The notes beneath the pieces are model-generated. The model made no database searches and had not been told where the DNA came from. It worked only from the letters and a program-made list of their open reading frames with translations. This document shows, piece after piece, positions 60,516 through 64,000 of a DNA stretch of 64,000 nucleotides (the stretch's first letter is position 1; the number at the start of each line of letters is the position of its first letter). Source of the DNA: Owenia fusiformis (Eukaryota > Annelida > Polychaeta > Sabellida > Oweniidae); assembly GCA_903813345.2 (NCBI GenBank), contig CAIIXF020000009.1, positions 10,040,030 through 10,104,029 of the forward strand, read 5' to 3'. The translations under genes and the position numbers were made by a program.

Positions 60516-62837
60516 TCATGAACATCAAATCAAAAAATTGCTTTGACTGAAATGATATATGTTAATAGTTACAGTATATAACCCAAGTGCATAAAAATAA
60601 ATAAATGATAAAAACTAGTCTATTGTTTACTTTACCAATAATCACCTCTTAGAGCCTTTTAGAAAAGAATATTGTTATATTGAAGAGCAGGTTATTGATT
60701 GACATTCTCCTATTAAATGTTATTTTATTGATGTTTTTTTCTATGTTTACCCTTCATAAGAGTCTTACATTTGTCTAGACTCTTAAAACTAAAGATAATT
60801 AGAACTTCTACCTGATTTTAAACAATGATGAAATACTATAAAATAAAGAATTTTAAAATAAATAAAAATCATTTTGCCAGACAGACATCTGCCCTGATCA
60901 TGGGGGGAATCAGTAAAAGCCAACAGTGTAGTCAGAGGGTAGTATAACTAGATACTGAAGATGCAGGGTATACAGGTTAATGTCATATTTTGAAAACAAA
61001 TAAAATCCATATTTTTCCTGATTACCAATTACCTACTACTTATTCCACTAAAATAGCTGTGTTATTATTTCCCACTAGATGTGAAATCTCATCCATCGGG
61101 ACAAGACTCATTTTTATTATGCCACATACATTAAGATCAAAACATGCAATAAAGAAGCGATAAAAATAAATAAATAAAAAGATCTGGACCATACAGGACT
61201 ATCCTTCTTTCCAGAATAATAGATATAGATATGTAGATATAGATATAGAAAACAGAGAAATCAATGTGAAATCAATGTGACAAAAATTAACTTTTCAAAA
61301 ATATATTCAATCGATTGATCATACATTTTCATTATGTCAGGGGCATTTCTCTGTGAACTTTATTTTATTTTAAAGGCCTATATTCTCATGGGACAGATAT
61401 ATTATATTTTCCTTGGGATAATCTTAAAATACTGAATTCCCCAGAGGAATATTCTGCATAACAGTGATCTCATAAGCACTGAAACAAGTAAACAATATAC
61501 CCACTAGAGATTTTATAAAAAGGCTTACACCAAAGACCAAACTGAAAACACATTTGCAAAAAACGATGAAGCCTTGGCAGATTTTGACCCTTTTTGGGCA
61601 GGATTATAAAAATGAAAATTTCACACATACTTGAAATAAAACTCTGGGGAGACAAAGGTTTATATTGAGCTTACTACTACTTTTCCCTTGGCCTATGATT
61701 ATGCTTAGATATTGATTAGATAATCAGAACTTATTTGATAAACAAGATACACATCTATAGCTCCTTTACATCAACAAAAAATAGCCCCTTTAACATACTT
61801 TTGAATTTTTCACATTTCTTTTGAACTCATGTTTATTATGGAAAATTGGATTTGAATTTTCATCACAAAGGATAATGTCATATTATTAAGATTAGAGTAT
61901 GAAATATAAACATTGTATTATTGGCAATTTATATAGAAATGATATTACAGATTTGGATTTAATGTAGCTTACAAATTCAAGTAGCTGAAATTAGTGGGTT
62001 TATTATAGAATGATGTTCCCTGGGTTGCATAGATTAGCATCTGAGAGGTACTTATTTCGGAATCTATTCTAGCTGGGCTGTAAAATAATATATTCAGAAT
62101 ATTATAGACAATTAATGAAGGAAGAGTCAGAATACATAATCAACAAGAATGTTTGTCTGATTTTCATGTATAAACAGGTCTAAAAGTCATCCTTCAAAGA
62201 TGAGAATAGTATTCACATGTCTATAATCATCTACATACAGATCTTTCATCATAAAAAATACATGTAGAGAAAATTGCTTGAAGAGTATGATTATTTACTG
62301 AATGAATGATTTTCAGTGAGTTTTTAGAGCTGAGGGACATCCCCCCCCCTCCCGATGACAATTCTAGGCATAACAACCACTAGAGATCTATATCATGTAA
62401 AATATGATTACATGAATATGTGTACGAAGATTGCAAAGTATTAAAGGTAGTTCTACAATGTTACGTTTACAGTAATGCAAAATATCAATACATCGTAAAC
62501 TACCGTAATGTTCTAGCACATATGAAAAGCAAGTTTATACAAGCTGTCAAAGAAATCTAGTACACAAACTATACTCTCCTTTTCAACTTGTGCATTCGGC
62601 GTAAAATGAAATAACATACGGTATAACCTTGAATAAGCTCTGTGTAAAGTCAAACTTAAAAGTCAATATTACCAATGAAAATACTTTCAATAGGTGTGAG
62701 TACTTACAAATCTAAAGCTTCAAGTGGAGTTTTCCCAGACATTCCACTAAATTAATTTTAAAGATGATGTATGAATCAATTTCTGTTAATTTTTTGAACA
62801 TCAACATGTGAAACTGAAAGAAAAAATAAAAACTCAC
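60516..62837. other. No recognised feature besides microsatellites
   Basis: A GATATA-type microsatellite at 61218-61250, a 9-C run at 62341, and a faint resemblance to the multi-hairpin family at 61380-61465. No exon seen. Confidence 0.5.
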
Positions 62838-63054
62838 CAAGTAAAAGCATTTGCTCTAACTTTCGTCTGTCGACCCTAAATCGTTCCTCTATCATATCAG
62901 GATCGAGTTCAATAGTTTCTTCATTGCTTCCTCCAGATTGGAGGCTAGCAGTCTCAACATTCGCATCAGAGGGGCTCGATAAATCCTTCATATTGTCACT
63001 GGAAATATTTTCACCTCTCTCCATTTTGGCATTCTTGTTGTCACTTGGTCGCAT
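62838..63054 (-). CDS. BICC1: Bicaudal-C (BICC1) exon 1, coding part
   Basis: N-terminal coding exon of a Bicaudal-C family protein, a KH/SAM-domain RNA-binding protein that in animals controls translation of target mRNAs in the cytoplasm (family knowledge). The ORF begins at an ATG at 63054. A GTG four codons upstream is not needed, and an in-frame TAA sits just above it at about 63070. It gives 72 codons plus one base. The first ~55 residues are acidic, serine-rich and low complexity. They lead into EERFRVDRRKLEQML, which I recognise as the conserved block just before the first KH region of BICC1 (vertebrate EERFRVDRKKLEAML, from memory). The exon ends at a good donor, G|GTGAGT, in phase 1. 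Joined to exon 2 the frame stays open and conserved. The 5' UTR boundary and transcription start are not visible. What else: a processed or partial copy is unlikely, because the exons lie in order, in phase and with splice sites. Confidence 0.93.
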
Positions 63055-64000
63055 TACCGCACGCACTTGTTATATCAGGCGTTGTAAGAAATAGTGCAAT
63101 ATTTGATAAATTTTACAAACTATTAAATAATATCAAAAATAACCTAAGCTCTGGGTTATTGTTATCTGTTTTATCGTATATTTTATCATCAGATATTATT
63201 ACGATAACAAGTTGTTTAAAATAACGAAGGCTCGCGGAATAATTGTAAAATTAAGACCCCTTAGATTATACTGAATGTTTCACTACAAATACGAACGCCG
63301 GGTTATTTCTGAGCAGTGTTCCCAGTTCGTTCACTCACCAAACGGTACTGTGGCCTGTAATCAAATCCTCCAAACCCTCATCTATCACTTTTACGTAATT
63401 GATCATGTTATTTCTTCCAGCTTTCTGGACGTCTCCATCTCGAAATATTTCAGTACAATAAAACCTGTCTCAGTGAACATCTTTCATATTATGTCACACT
63501 AGGTACAAGATTTCACCAGAATTGGAGGGTTAAGGTGTTTCACCAAAAACAATATATCAATCTCACTAATCATTTGGCTAAGACTATTAGAGATATAGAA
63601 ATTACAGGACATCAAGTTAATATGTCCTCCATTGCAAATGTGAATAAAAGATCCAGGATTTATTGTTATTTTCATCACAAGGTGTTTTCAGAATTTAAAA
63701 CATGAATTCTTCACAACCTTGTATTTGAGAGCTGAAAATCTTGTTCTTTAAAGTCTAAATAGCCGACACAAGAAAACTAAAAGAGTGGCTCCATGTTCAT
63801 GTATTGTGTGTTGGGGCAACATTGGCTAGCTATGGGTTGAGAAGTCATAATACAGACATTTTTTACTGGGAATGTTACTTGTCATGCCAATCCCAAAATA
63901 ATACTGACCCAAAGTACTGACTTAAATTCAAGTCATTTTTGAACCTTCAACTTCTGAGTTATTCAGATAATTTAATTCCCTTTTGATATAAAAAAATTAA
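63055..64000 (-). promoter_or_regulatory. 5' flank and 5' UTR side of BICC1
   Basis: Sequence upstream of the BICC1 start codon. It should contain the 5' UTR and, if there is no upstream non-coding exon, the promoter. I see no clear TATA box or other diagnostic core element. A diverged end of the CAGTAAAACC-type MITE lies at 63456-63490. The remainder is ordinary AT-rich DNA. The call rests only on position. Confidence 0.4.
63456..63490 (+). mobile_element. CAGTAAAACC-family end fragment
   Basis: CAATAAAACCTGTCTCAGTG preceded by TA and followed by AACATC, a diverged terminus ~400 bp upstream of the BICC1 start codon. Confidence 0.45.

Larger units (their letters stand above)
54368..62837 (-). 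other. BICC1 intron 1 (~8.5 kb)
   Basis: Interval between the exon 1 donor (GGTGAGT at 62838/62837) and the exon 2 acceptor (TTCAG at about 54368). It holds the 1,254-bp foldback transposon (59254-60507), a solo TIR end of the CAGTAAAACC family (58400-58480), copies of two dispersed repeat families (55205-55305, 55778-55845) and poly-G tracts at 55727-55743 and 57621-57636. Apart from these I see no exon, RNA gene or recognisable coding sequence; open frames here are short and AT-driven. Confidence 0.85.

Overview
This is a eukaryotic, intron-rich, AT-rich window, most likely from a marine invertebrate. A lophotrochozoan such as a mollusc is my best guess, from the AT-rich base composition, the blocks built on ATGGCGGCCATTTT and GACGGACG units, and the transposon mix; this is inference. 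There are no bacterial genes, no operons and no CRISPR array.

The backbone is one protein-coding gene on the minus strand: the 5' part of Bicaudal-C (BICC1 family, KH/SAM RNA-binding protein). Three coding exons can be placed with correct GT/AG splice sites and matching phases. Exon 1 is 63054-62838 (start ATG, 72 codons plus 1 base), exon 2 is 54367-54327 (41 bp) and exon 3 is 16732-16663 (70 bp). Together they encode about 110 residues up to the start of the first KH region. Intron 1 is about 8.5 kb and intron 2 about 37.6 kb. Intron 3 runs off the left edge (more than 16.6 kb). Exon 4 and later exons lie outside the window. Nearly everything else is intronic DNA and transposon or tandem-repeat material.

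Layout, left to right. 1-16.66 kb (intron 3): a CA-rich block, a decayed unidentified coding-like stretch at 1.08-2.0 kb, a TIR element at 3.31-4.09 kb, foldbacks at 5.4-5.8 kb and a multi-hairpin element at 6.8-7.64 kb. A long stretch with little recognisable follows, then a 23-bp minisatellite just beside exon 3. 16.73-54.33 kb (intron 2): a 36/90-bp minisatellite beside exon 3, a 66-bp-arm palindrome with duplicated CRE octamers, and an array of about nine 145-bp units with palindromic GGC/GCC-ATTTT cores. After these come a piggyBac-type deletion derivative with TTAA duplications, a 17-bp minisatellite, a mariner-type MITE, a polypurine minisatellite and further multi-hairpin elements at 35.1 and 49.3 kb. 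Two more arrays (22-bp and 74/70-bp) and a 5'-truncated LINE with an intact 799-codon ORF and 14-bp target duplication complete the middle; a second LINE 3' fragment and a compound repeat abut exon 2. 54.37-62.84 kb (intron 1): a 1,254-bp foldback transposon with arms of about 500 bp and a perfect 8-bp target duplication. 63.06-64 kb: presumed 5' UTR and promoter side of BICC1.

The observations most worth following are (a) the family of multi-hairpin foldback elements sharing the GAGGGACCGAAGGGACCGA and GCGGGCAGATAT motifs, (b) the LINE whose surviving ORF begins with a start codon supplied by the target site, (c) the long-arm 8-bp-TSD foldback in intron 1, and (d) the way tandem arrays crowd the two tiny BICC1 exons.
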